Below, piece after piece: positions 1-9,241 of a DNA stretch of 64,000 nt. The notes under the pieces are model-generated. The model worked only from the letters and a program-made list of their open reading frames with translations. It searched no databases and was not told where the DNA came from. The stretch is taken from positions 682,001 through 746,000 of the forward strand of contig NZ_JACHVS010000002.1 of NCBI RefSeq assembly GCF_014190875.1. Direction: 5' to 3'. The position numbers were made by a program, and so were the translations under genes. How positions within the stretch are numbered: the first letter of the stretch is position 1; every line of letters begins with the position of its first letter. The DNA is from Paeniglutamicibacter cryotolerans. Lineage in GTDB: Bacteria; Actinomycetota; Actinomycetes; Actinomycetales; Micrococcaceae.

Positions 1-353
1 GGGCGCTGGCCCGGGCCGTCGAGGCGGCCCGGGATCGGACCACCGTCGTCGCCACCGGGGGCGGCATCGTGCTCTGCGAAGCGAATCGGGAAATCCTGCG
101 CGGCGAATACACCGTGTACCTGGAAACCGATCTGGCCACCGTGCGCCCGCGCATCGAAAATGCCCGTCACCGCCCACTGCTGGACGGGGACCCGCTTGAC
201 CGCTGGGCCACCATCTTCGCCGCGCGCCAGGACTTCTACGTGGAAGCTGCCACCCTGTGCGTCGATGCCCGTTCCGGGCGTCCCAAGCGCGTGGCAGCCG
301 AAATTGCCGAAGCCCACCGGCGAGCTTCCGGTCCCCGGAAACCCCTAGCCTGA
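1..353 (+). CDS. aroK: Shikimate kinase, 3' part (5' end outside window)
   Basis: Shikimate kinase phosphorylates the 3-hydroxyl of shikimate with ATP in the cytoplasmic shikimate pathway. The reading frame is open from base 3, so the gene starts before the window. The stretch VVATGGGIVL, encoded around 45-77, is the glycine-rich shikimate-binding motif of the family. The segment after it (ARHRPLL, residues around the lid, then a helical C-terminus) also fits. The P-loop half lies outside the window. aroB follows 75 bp downstream on the same strand, the usual aroK-aroB order. Identification is firm from the GGG motif and the context; only the 5' end is missing. Confidence 0.93.
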   Translation, partial: ALARAVEAARDRTTVVATGGGIVLCEANREILRGEYTVYLETDLATVRPRIENARHRPLLDGDPLDRWATIFAARQDFYVEAATLCVDARSGRPKRVAAEIAEAHRRASGPRKPLA

Positions 354-428
354 CACCACGCACCGCAGCCTCAGCACGCACCACCAGAGCATGACCCAAG
401 CAAACGCAAGTTCACGGAGGACCCGCAG

Positions 429-1520
429 ATGAATCCCCAGGCCACAACGATTTCCGTCACCGGATCGGCGCCCTCGGAAAACTATGACGTGGTGGTCGGC
501 AACCGGCTGCTGCGCCGACTGCCCGAATTGCTCGGCGAACGCGTGCGCAAGGTGCTGATCATCCACCCGCGCGCCTTGCGCACCACCGGCGACACCGTCA
601 AGGCGGACCTGGAGACCTCCGGCTACACCACGCTGACCGCCGAGATCCCCGACGCCGAAGAGGGCAAGCACATTCGCGTGGCTTCCTTCTGCTGGGAGGT
701 GCTTGGGAAGAACGACTTCACCCGCTCCGATGCCATCGTGTCGGTCGGTGGCGGTGCCGTGACCGACCTGGCCGGCTTCGTTGCGGCGACCTGGCTGCGC
801 GGGGTCAAGGTCATTCACATCCCGACCAGCCTGCTGGCCATGGTCGATGCGGCCGTGGGCGGCAAAACCGGGATCAACACGGCCGAGGGCAAGAACCTGG
901 TCGGGGTCTTCCATCCGCCCGCGGGCGTTCTGGTGGACCTCGACACGCTGGCCACGCTGCCGAAGAACGAACTGGTGACGGGCCTGGCAGAGGCCGTCAA
1001 GTGCGGCTTCATCGCCGACCCGGTGATCCTGGACCTGATTGAGGAAAACCCCGAAGAGGCGACCACCGCCGGCACTGCCCGGTTGCGTGAGATCATCGAA
1101 CGCACCATCAGGGTCAAGGCCGAGGTCGTCTCGGAGGACCTGAAGGAATCGGGCCGCCGGGAGTTCCTGAACTACGGCCACACGCTGGGCCACTCGATCG
1201 AACTGGCCGAGCGCTACAACATGCGCCACGGAGCGGCGGTCTCCATCGGGATGATGTTCGCCGCCGAGCTTTCGCGCTCCGTCGGCCGGCTCTCGGATGC
1301 CGACTTCGACCGCCACCTGAGCATCCTGACCTCGCTCGGACTGCCCACCAGCTACCGCGCCGACCGCTGGAGCGCGCTGCTGGACGGCATGCGCAGGGAT
1401 AAGAAGTCCCGGGGCGACCTGCTGCGTTTCGTCGTGCTCGATGGCATCGGGCGCCCGGGCATGCTCGAGGTGCCGGACACCTCGTTGCTGTTCGCTGCCT
1501 ACCAGGAAATCGCCGAGTAA
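429..1520 (+). CDS. aroB: 3-dehydroquinate synthase
   Basis: This enzyme converts DAHP to 3-dehydroquinate using NAD+ and a divalent metal, the second step of aromatic amino acid synthesis. The 363 residues match the family length. The NAD-binding glycine motif GGGAVTDLAGF is at about 107-117, the Lys of GGKTGIN at about 146, and the expected metal ligands are Glu188, His251 (NYGHTLGHS) and His267. A GGAGG Shine-Dalgarno lies 8 bases before the ATG. The stop codon overlaps the next gene's ATG by one base (TAATG), so the two are probably translationally coupled. Confidence 0.97.
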   Translation: MNPQATTISVTGSAPSENYDVVVGNRLLRRLPELLGERVRKVLIIHPRALRTTGDTVKADLETSGYTTLTAEIPDAEEGKHIRVASFCWEVLGKNDFTRSDAIVSVGGGAVTDLAGFVAATWLRGVKVIHIPTSLLAMVDAAVGGKTGINTAEGKNLVGVFHPPAGVLVDLDTLATLPKNELVTGLAEAVKCGFIADPVILDLIEENPEEATTAGTARLREIIERTIRVKAEVVSEDLKESGRREFLNYGHTLGHSIELAERYNMRHGAAVSIGMMFAAELSRSVGRLSDADFDRHLSILTSLGLPTSYRADRWSALLDGMRRDKKSRGDLLRFVVLDGIGRPGMLEVPDTSLLFAAYQEIAE

Positions 1521-2017
1521 TGAGCGGGGTCCGGGGCATCGACACCGGCATCCCAGGGGTGCGCATCGACGGGCGGAGCCTGCTGCCGGTCATCGTCGAC
1601 GAGCAGCTTGCCGCGCGGACACTGGCCACCGGCAGCGCGGGGGACCGCACAGTGGTGTTGCTGGCGCGCGGCGACGTGCTGGCGGCAAGCGAGCTGGTTG
1701 CCGAGACCCGGCTGCACGAACCACGCAATTTCCGCATGCGGGTGCTCGATGCCGACGTCACCCGCGCCGCCGGCGATCCACAGCGCGCGATCAACCGGTT
1801 GCGCACGCTGCTGACCGAATACGCTGGCACCCCCGAGGAGGCGGTGCTCCAGCATCACCTGGGCCTGGCCTACTTCGGCACCGGAGACTTCCATGCGGCC
1901 CACACCCGTTTCACCCTGGCGCTCGAGCTGCGCGAGGCGGCGGGAGCGCCGGAATTCCTGATCGCCTCCAGCCGGAGCTCGCTCGCGGCCGCCGACGCGC
2001 GCCTGCCCGGGGCCTGA
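1520..2017 (+). CDS. Tetratricopeptide-repeat protein of unknown function
   Basis: This 165-residue protein starts inside the aroB stop codon (one shared base) and so is probably co-translated with aroB. Residues about 60-150 form alternating helices with TPR spacing: LLARGDVLAASELVAETR, then a helix pair ending RLRTLLTEYAG, then HHLGLAYFGTGDFHAAHTRF. The LGLAYFGTGDFHAA stretch is a textbook TPR helix A/B turn. There is no signal peptide and no catalytic motif. TPR proteins usually hold other proteins; a role linked to aromatic synthesis or to efp downstream would be only a guess from position. A GC-rich hairpin follows the stop. Confidence 0.8.
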   Translation: MSGVRGIDTGIPGVRIDGRSLLPVIVDEQLAARTLATGSAGDRTVVLLARGDVLAASELVAETRLHEPRNFRMRVLDADVTRAAGDPQRAINRLRTLLTEYAGTPEEAVLQHHLGLAYFGTGDFHAAHTRFTLALELREAAGAPEFLIASSRSSLAAADARLPGA

Positions 2018-2020
2018 GCC

Positions 2021-2055
2021 CACCGGGCCACCAGCCGGGCGCTGGTGGCCCGGTG
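2021..2055 (+). terminator. GC-rich hairpin after the aroB-TPR genes
   Basis: A perfect 15-bp inverted repeat (2021-2035 with 2041-2055) has a 5-base loop and starts 4 bases after the stop of the TPR gene. No U-run follows, which is common for terminators in GC-rich actinobacteria. The remaining 200 bases before efp contain a short T-rich stretch (2158-2166) and a possible -10, TAAGCT, near 2144, but no convincing -35. Confidence 0.55.
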
Positions 2056-2259
2056 ACCGGCGTCGATGCGCATGCCCTGCGATGCCCCGTGCCGCGGGCA
2101 TGCGTTTTTGGCCACACTGTGGAGGCACGGCCCGATTAGTGCGATAAGCTTGAGCTTGGTTTTTTTGACAATCATGCCCGAGGCCTCCTGGCCGCTCACG
2201 GCACCAGCATTCCCGTCCGCGGGGATGCCGACCCCGGGCAAATACAGGAAGAGTAGATC

Positions 2260-2820
2260 GTGGCATCAACCACCGACATTAAAAACGGACAGGTCCTCAA
2301 GATCGAGGGCCAGCTGTGGACCATCGTTGACTTCCAGCATGTGAAGCCGGGCAAGGGCGGCGCCTTTGTCCGCACCAAGATGCGCAACGTCATGACCGGC
2401 CGCGTCTTGGACCGCACCTACAACGCCGGCGCGAAGATCGAGACCGCCACCGTTGACCGCCGCGACTACCAGTACCTGTACCAGGACGGTACCGACTACG
2501 TCTTCATGGACCTGAGCGACTACGACCAGATCCACGTTTCGGAAACCATCGTTGCCGACACTGCCGGCTACATGCTGGAGAACCAGAACGTCACCATCGC
2601 CATGCACGAAGGCTCGCCGCTGTACGTGGAGCTGCCCTCGTCCGTGACCCTGGAAATCACTTACACCGAGCCGGGCCTGCAGGGCGACCGCTCATCGGCC
2701 GGCACCAAGCCGGCCACGCTGGAGACCGGCAAGGAAATCCAGGTTCCGCTGTTCGTCAACCAGAACACCAAGGTGAAGGTCGACACCCGCACCGGCGAGT
2801 ACCTCGGACGTGTCTCCTAG
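2260..2820 (+). CDS. efp: Translation elongation factor P
   Basis: EF-P binds between the P and E sites of the ribosome and relieves stalling at polyproline stretches. The protein is 186 residues, the family length, with an N-terminal KOW-like domain and two OB-type domains. The tip of the beta3-beta4 loop reads KPGKGGAF, with Lys32 at the place that is modified in other bacteria. Actinobacterial EF-P is reported to work with an unmodified lysine, and no modification gene is nearby. It starts with GTG after an AGGAAG Shine-Dalgarno. Its TAG shares its last base with the GTG of nusB. Confidence 0.97.
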   Translation: MASTTDIKNGQVLKIEGQLWTIVDFQHVKPGKGGAFVRTKMRNVMTGRVLDRTYNAGAKIETATVDRRDYQYLYQDGTDYVFMDLSDYDQIHVSETIVADTAGYMLENQNVTIAMHEGSPLYVELPSSVTLEITYTEPGLQGDRSSAGTKPATLETGKEIQVPLFVNQNTKVKVDTRTGEYLGRVS

Positions 2821-3230
2821 TGAGCGCACGCGCCAAGGCCCGTCGCAGGGCGCTTGACATCCTTTTTGAAGCCGAACAACGCGATGTTTCGCCGTTGGAG
2901 GCCATGCGGTTGCGCCGCGAGGCCACCGACATCACCATCAACGAGTACACCGTCACGTTGATCGAGGGCGTCATGTCGCAGCTGGAGCGGATCGACGAGA
3001 TCCTGGAGCAGTATTCCAAGGGCTGGACCCTGGAGCGCATGCCGACCGTTGACCGCACCGCCCTGCGCATCGGCGCCTGGGAAGTGTTGTACAACGACGA
3101 TGTGCCCGATGGCGTCGCCGTATCCGAGGCCGTTGCCTTGGTTCGCGAGCTGTCCACCGATGATTCCCCGGAATTCGTCAACGGGCTGCTTGGACGCATC
3201 CAGACGCTGAAGAAGACGCTGCTCGCCTAG
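2820..3230 (+). CDS. nusB: Transcription antitermination factor NusB
   Basis: NusB pairs with NusE (S10) on boxA RNA for antitermination of rRNA operons. It is a small all-helical protein of 136 residues. It begins with the typical Arg-rich start SARAKARRRALDILFEAEQR and has the RMPTVDRTALRIGAWEVLY helix characteristic of the family at about 78-97. The GTG start shares one base with the efp stop, so efp and nusB form a translationally coupled pair. The order aroB-efp-nusB is widespread in Actinobacteria. Confidence 0.96.
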   Translation: MSARAKARRRALDILFEAEQRDVSPLEAMRLRREATDITINEYTVTLIEGVMSQLERIDEILEQYSKGWTLERMPTVDRTALRIGAWEVLYNDDVPDGVAVSEAVALVRELSTDDSPEFVNGLLGRIQTLKKTLLA

Positions 3231-3249
3231 CGTGCACGCCCCCGCTTCA

Positions 3250-3305
3250 CCACCGCCGGCCGGCGGGACCCCGCATCCCGGGCTCCTGCCGGCCGGTGGC
3301 GTTTA
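3250..3305 (+). terminator. Inverted repeat after nusB, likely terminator
   Basis: The segment contains two copies of a GCCGGCCGG core in opposite orientation, separated by about 25 bases, about 20-25 bases after the nusB stop. It is followed by GTTTAA. The pairing is GC-rich but imperfect at the base, so the exact fold is uncertain. The rest of the gap up to 3489 has no gene I can support and should hold the promoter of the MFS gene. Confidence 0.5.
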
Positions 3306-3489
3306 ACCGGGGGGTTGCCCCGCCACTGCATGAAGCGTCTATTTCAAACTTTGCCATGTAGTAAGCGCGTCGCGGCCCCGTGCCGAAGCATGGCGTGGCA
3401 CACTGGCTCGATGGACCGGAAAACCGCTCCACTGCCGCGCCCTTGGCCCGGCATGAACCGCAATGTCGCAGATCAAAGAGGAGAAGCCT

Positions 3490-4887
3490 ATGAATTGGCT
3501 TGACCGTTCCCGTTCCCTGGCACCCCCGGGATTCAACCGCTGGCTGATCCCGCCAGCTGCCCTCGCCGTACACCTGTGCATCGGCCAGGCCTACGCAACC
3601 AGCGTGTACAAATCGGCGCTCATCGGACACTTCGATGTCTCGCAGACGGCGATCGGTGTCATTTTCTCCATTGCCATCGTGATGCTCGGCCTCTCGGCCG
3701 CCTTCATGGGCACCTGGGTCGAACGCAGCGGCCCGCGCAAGTCGATGTTCGTCGCCGCCTGCTTCTGGGGCTCCGGGTTCCTGGTCGGTGCCGCTGGCAT
3801 CTTCACCGGCCAGCTGTGGCTGGTTTACCTGGGCTACGGCTTCATCGGCGGCATCGGGCTGGGCATCGGTTACATTTCACCGGTTTCCACGCTGATGAAA
3901 TGGTTCCCTGACCGTCCGGGCATGGCCACCGGCATGGCGATCATGGGCTTTGGCGGCGGTGCACTCATAGCCTCCCCGCTGTCCACGGCACTGCTTAAGA
4001 CCTTCGACGGCTTCGACCCGGCCGTGGACGGAGCCAATTGGATCGCCTCCGGTGACGCGGTGGGCAAGCTGTTCCTCACGCTGGGCATCATCTACTTCCT
4101 CGTCATGCTCTACGGCGTTGCTAACATCCGTGTCCCGGCCCCGGGATGGAAGCCCCGCGGCTGGGACGACACCCGCATCAGGTCCACGGCCATGGTCACC
4201 CGCAGCCACGTGTCTGCGGCAAACGCGATCAAGACCCGCCAGTTCTGGCTGCTTTGGACCGTGCTGTTCTTGAACGTGACCGCAGGCATCGGCATCCTGG
4301 AGCAGGCCTCGCCGATGATCCAGGACTTCTTCCGCGCCGAGAACGGCGTCTCCACGGTCAGTGCCGCCGTCGCTGCCGGTTTCGTGGGCCTGCTCTCCAT
4401 CGGCAACATGGCCGGGCGCTTCGCCTGGTCCAGCGCCTCGGACGTCATCGGGCGCAAGCGCATCTACATGCTCTACCTGGGCGCCGGCGCGGTGTTCTAT
4501 GTGGTGCTCGCCTTCTTCGGCGGCGGCTCGATGCTGCTCTTCGTCGCGATGGCCGTACTGATCATCAGCTTCTACGGTGGCGGCTTCGCCACGGCACCCG
4601 CCTACCTGAAGGACCTCTTCGGCACGTTCCAGGTCGGAGCGATCCATGGCCGGTTGCTCACCGCCTGGTCCGCCGCGGGAATCGCCGGCCCGTTGATCGT
4701 CAACGGACTGCTGGACGCGCAGGGCAAGCCGGGCACGATGTCCGCCGCGAACTACACGCCGGTGCTGCTGACCATGGTCGCACTGCTGGTCATCGGTTTC
4801 GTTGCCTCCACGCTGGTGAAACCGGTCGACGCGAAATTCCACGAGCCGGAATTGGAACCGGCCGCCACGGCAATGAAGGGGGCCTAG
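3490..4887 (+). CDS. MFS transporter, oxalate/formate antiporter (OFA) type
   Basis: This 465-residue membrane protein has about twelve hydrophobic segments, the major facilitator layout. The loop after TM2 (GTWVERSGPRKSMFV) and its repeat in the second half (SSASDVIGRKRIYML) are the MFS signature loops. The second half ends with TM segments around ATAPAYLKDLFGTFQVGAIHG, which resembles OFA-family proteins (oxalate:formate antiporter relatives). I chose the ATG at 3490 because AAAGAGGAGAAG lies just upstream; an ATG 27 bases earlier is in frame but has no Shine-Dalgarno. The substrate cannot be read from sequence; monocarboxylates are a guess from the family. One base after its stop begins a 59-residue membrane protein. 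Confidence 0.88.
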   Translation: MNWLDRSRSLAPPGFNRWLIPPAALAVHLCIGQAYATSVYKSALIGHFDVSQTAIGVIFSIAIVMLGLSAAFMGTWVERSGPRKSMFVAACFWGSGFLVGAAGIFTGQLWLVYLGYGFIGGIGLGIGYISPVSTLMKWFPDRPGMATGMAIMGFGGGALIASPLSTALLKTFDGFDPAVDGANWIASGDAVGKLFLTLGIIYFLVMLYGVANIRVPAPGWKPRGWDDTRIRSTAMVTRSHVSAANAIKTRQFWLLWTVLFLNVTAGIGILEQASPMIQDFFRAENGVSTVSAAVAAGFVGLLSIGNMAGRFAWSSASDVIGRKRIYMLYLGAGAVFYVVLAFFGGGSMLLFVAMAVLIISFYGGGFATAPAYLKDLFGTFQVGAIHGRLLTAWSAAGIAGPLIVNGLLDAQGKPGTMSAANYTPVLLTMVALLVIGFVASTLVKPVDAKFHEPELEPAATAMKGA

Positions 4888-4888
4888 C

Positions 4889-5068
4889 ATGTCAACGCAG
4901 GAACAAGAGGCATTCGAGCCCGCCGCGTCCGGTGGCACTAGCGATCCCTACGATGTCCCGGTTGACAGGGCGCCGCTCCGGCTGGCCTTCGGCTGGCTGT
5001 TGGTCGGCGCGCCGTTGGTCTACGGCATCATCACCACCCTCTCAAGGGTGGGACAGCTTTTCCAGTAG
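4889..5068 (+). CDS. Small membrane partner of the MFS transporter (59 residues)
   Basis: A short gene starts one base after the MFS stop codon. The 59-residue product has an acidic, Ser/Gly-rich N-terminus, then VPVDRAPLRLAFGWLLVGAP and one hydrophobic span (about residues 32-49), then a short polar tail ending SRVGQLFQ. AATGAAGGGGGCC upstream supplies a Shine-Dalgarno. Small single-span proteins encoded directly behind OFA-type MFS genes are known in Actinobacteria and are annotated as MFS transporter small subunits; this matches that layout. What the small protein does is not known to me. Coding use (GC-rich third positions) and the strict spacing argue it is real. Confidence 0.8.
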   Translation: MSTQEQEAFEPAASGGTSDPYDVPVDRAPLRLAFGWLLVGAPLVYGIITTLSRVGQLFQ

Positions 5069-5087
5069 CACCAACTAGTAGCCATCC

Positions 5088-5138
5088 CAAGGGGGGCGCA
5101 TCCGGTCGGATCATGACCGGGATGCGGCCCCCTTGTCG
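5088..5138. terminator. Bidirectional terminator between convergent genes
   Basis: About 20 bases at 5088-5107 pair with 5115-5135 (CAAGGGGG... with ...CCCCCTTG), with one or two mismatches and a short loop. The hairpin sits 20 bases after the small MFS partner gene and directly before the stop of the minus-strand gene. T-containing flanks on both sides fit use in both directions. Confidence 0.75.
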
Positions 5139-5738
5139 TTACTGGATGCCACCGGGCTCGGTCCACGGGTGATGGCGGCTGGCTGGCGGCACAGGCCCGG
5201 CAGCCAGCGCGAGTTCGGTAAGGTAGGTGTCGCCGACCACGATGCGGGAGATCTCCCGTGGCCTGATTCCGCGCATCTTCCTTCCCCAGACGGCGTTGGC
5301 GCTGACCGGCAGATACCAGAACCGGCCGCCATCGTTGGCCAGGAAAGCGCCAACGGCATAACCCTTGGGCCGCAGCACGTCCCTTCCGATGCCAACGAGG
5401 GGGAAGCGCGATGCCAGCGCCCGCATCAACGCAGCGGTCCCATCGAGATCAGGCAGTGCAGTGCCATACGAGGGAAGCAGGTGCCCGGTGCTTTCCATCG
5501 TGGCTGCATCGGCCCTCTCGCTGCGGCGCAGGATGGCAATCTCCCGACGCCGGATGGCCACGAAGCCATCGGGCACGCCCCCTGTGGGGGTTTGGGCCAA
5601 CAACACCCACTTGTTCCCGGCCCCGAGCACATAGCCGCAGAGGCAGACCTCCCGGGGTCCTTGGAGCCGGAGATCCACCAGATAGCGGTCCTGCAGTGCC
5701 CCGACGATGCGATGTGAGATCTCGCCCGAATCACTCAT
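5139..5738 (-). CDS. Conserved hypothetical protein
   Basis: This gene runs leftward and gives a 199-residue soluble protein. I do not recognise the family with certainty. The N-terminal half contains VDLRLQGPREVCLCGYVLG and WVLLAQTPTGGVPDGFVAIRRREIAILRRSE, which read like a small beta-barrel domain. The C-terminal half has ASRFPLVGIGRD and RPREISRIVVGDTYLTELALAAG. No signal peptide or membrane span is seen. The ATG at 5738 was chosen because the in-frame ATG 36 bases upstream gives an unlikely Cys/Asn-rich extension; neither has a strong Shine-Dalgarno. Codon use is typical of the genome. Confidence 0.72.
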   Translation of the reverse strand: MSDSGEISHRIVGALQDRYLVDLRLQGPREVCLCGYVLGAGNKWVLLAQTPTGGVPDGFVAIRRREIAILRRSERADAATMESTGHLLPSYGTALPDLDGTAALMRALASRFPLVGIGRDVLRPKGYAVGAFLANDGGRFWYLPVSANAVWGRKMRGIRPREISRIVVGDTYLTELALAAGPVPPASRHHPWTEPGGIQ

Positions 5739-5774
5739 GCGGCCATTCTGACATGCCGACCGCGAAAGCGGCAT

Positions 5775-6329
5775 GAGCCGGGGTCCGCGGCGGGGTGCTC
5801 AGGTGGCCTCCCGATGAGCATGCGCACCGGGCGGTCCACTACCAACCTCCCGGTGGGGAACCCGCAGGGGGCAAGCCACGGAGAATCCGAGCGGATGGAT
5901 CGTTGTGGTTGCCTGCTGATGAGGACCAGGCTCATGAACCTGCCGGAACCGCTTGAGTTGAGCCTGGACCTGCTGATCATGGAAACGCTCAGGCACTTCC
6001 ATGAGGGTTATCCGGCACGTGAGACGCAGCGGAGGGCCAGCCCGCCGAGTTCGCCACGTCACCTTCTCGAGCGGTAAAGCCAGACAAGGGGGTCATGTCC
6101 CTCCACGCCTCCTCGCGGGCGCGTGCCATCGAGCCCGCAAGGTCATCGGTGCTGCGGGCCGGGTAGAACTGACGCGTTTGCGGGATGCCCGTTCGTGTCG
6201 TGCATTCGAAGCCGCCAGCCATGGCCTCTGTGGCGCAGGCCGTCCGTCCGGAGCCCGAATCGAGACGGGCCGGAGGCGGCTCGACCCATGCCGTGATGAC
6301 GCTGCACTGCCGCCCCGGGGATCGGCAGG
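5775..6329. other. Gene-poor stretch, no supported gene
   Basis: About 555 bases between two leftward genes. Open frames of 75-110 codons exist on both strands, but none has a Shine-Dalgarno, a recognisable domain, or a clear advantage over the overlapping frames. On the plus strand, the frame at 5814-6077 (with PEPLELSLDLLIMETLRHFH) looks the most protein-like; on the minus strand, 5989-6222. This may be a decayed gene. Confidence 0.4.
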
Positions 6330-7559
6330 CTAACCGGCGCAGCCTCCGGCGAGCATCAGCTGTCGCTGCCGCGCCGAGGATGCCAGCAGTGCTGCCTCGA
6401 TCTGCAGGTCACGAGGATCGGCGTGGCCCGCTGCAATGCGCTGGCGCACCGCCGCGAGGCGCATGGCGGCCCGGGTGAAGTCCTGCATCTGAGCGGCACG
6501 CCCGCGTTGCTGTGCCCACGCCCTCGCCGCCCTGCGCCCGGCACGGGTGGAGAACATCGCCACCTCGGCCTCGGTGAACCAGCCGTCCCGCTGGTAGGCA
6601 CCAAGGTTCCTGGCGGCCAGCATCCGTTCGCCGCGGCGCAGCATGAACACCGCCGCCACCGAGGCGATGAACAGCGGGACCTGGAGCAGGAAGTAGAAGC
6701 CGAAGAACGTGTCGAAGAACAGCATCGTGCCGCCGTTCCACAGGAAGTGTCCGAGCATCGCAGGAAGCAGTCCCGCGGTGAAATACAGCGGCCAGCGTGA
6801 TCGGGCGCCGCGTTGTGCGGCCTTTCCCAGCGCGTAGCCGGTCCAGGCGGTGAACATGACATGCGCGAACGGGGAAAACAGGCCGCGCAGCACGAAGATG
6901 CCGGCCAGTGCGCCGGGGGAGTTGCCCGCCTCGAGATAACTGGTGCCGAAGTAGAGGATGTTCTCGGTGAAGGCGAATTCGGCACCGACCATTCCCCCGT
7001 AGACGATGCCGTCCACCGGCTCGTCGAACTGCGACCTGCCCACCAGGAAAATCAGCAACACCCCGAGGCCCTTGGCCAGTTCCTCCACGATCGGGGCCTG
7101 CACCACGGTGCCGAACAGTTCGGCGTCCAGCAGGCCGGAAGGATTGAAGAAGGCCGCGGAGAACGCGTCGCCGAAGAGCAGCGTTCCCGCTACCGAGGCA
7201 CCGGCACCCCAAAACAGCGCCGCCACCAGCATCAGCCGCGGTTCCGGGTCCCAGCGGTCCACCCAGAGCAGGCCGGCCACGCACAAGCCCAGCGGCACCA
7301 GCGCCAGCACGCTGACCAGCAGCACGGTGCCGGGCCCCAGGTTCCAGATCAGGAACAACGCCACCAGCGCTAGGGCGAGGGAACCCGCACAGAGGATCGC
7401 CACGAGCCCTCCGGCGCCCTCGCTCAGCGCTGCCCACCGAGGATGTGCCGGGTACGCGGGGAGATGACCGGAGGGGCCGTCGGGATGCGGCGGGGGAGCC
7501 CAGGGCGAAACGGGGCCGTGCGTGGACGGCGGCGGCGGTGGCTGTGAGGTAAAGCTCAT
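6330..7559 (-). CDS. PrsW-family intramembrane metalloprotease
   Basis: The 409-residue protein has a Pro-rich cytoplasmic N-terminus (about 1-45), then about eight or nine hydrophobic segments. The PrsW family signatures are present: APIVEELAKG (Glu-Glu and Lys) in one span, DGIVYGGMVGAEFAFTENI with the second glutamate, and two His-containing spans, SPFAHVMFTAWTGYALG and LPAMLGHFLWNGG. In Bacillus, PrsW cuts the anti-sigma factor RsiW; the substrate here is unknown. The C-terminal 110 residues are soluble, helical and basic, longer than in minimal family members. It is divergent from the pyrimidine operon, with 96 bases between the starts. Confidence 0.88.
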   Translation of the reverse strand: MSFTSQPPPPPSTHGPVSPWAPPPHPDGPSGHLPAYPAHPRWAALSEGAGGLVAILCAGSLALALVALFLIWNLGPGTVLLVSVLALVPLGLCVAGLLWVDRWDPEPRLMLVAALFWGAGASVAGTLLFGDAFSAAFFNPSGLLDAELFGTVVQAPIVEELAKGLGVLLIFLVGRSQFDEPVDGIVYGGMVGAEFAFTENILYFGTSYLEAGNSPGALAGIFVLRGLFSPFAHVMFTAWTGYALGKAAQRGARSRWPLYFTAGLLPAMLGHFLWNGGTMLFFDTFFGFYFLLQVPLFIASVAAVFMLRRGERMLAARNLGAYQRDGWFTEAEVAMFSTRAGRRAARAWAQQRGRAAQMQDFTRAAMRLAAVRQRIAAGHADPRDLQIEAALLASSARQRQLMLAGGCAG

Positions 7560-7621
7560 GCGCTAAAGCGTAGGCCCTGTGTGGCCTGTGCTAATTTTGA
7601 AGAGAGCAATCAACCTTTAAA

Positions 7622-9223
<1,602 letters not shown>

Positions 9224-9241
9224 ATTCCTTAGGAGTCTGAC

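Noticed and set aside
2165..2170. TTGACA as the -35 of efp
   Set aside because: No -10-like hexamer lies 16-19 bases downstream; the sequence there is CTGGCC.
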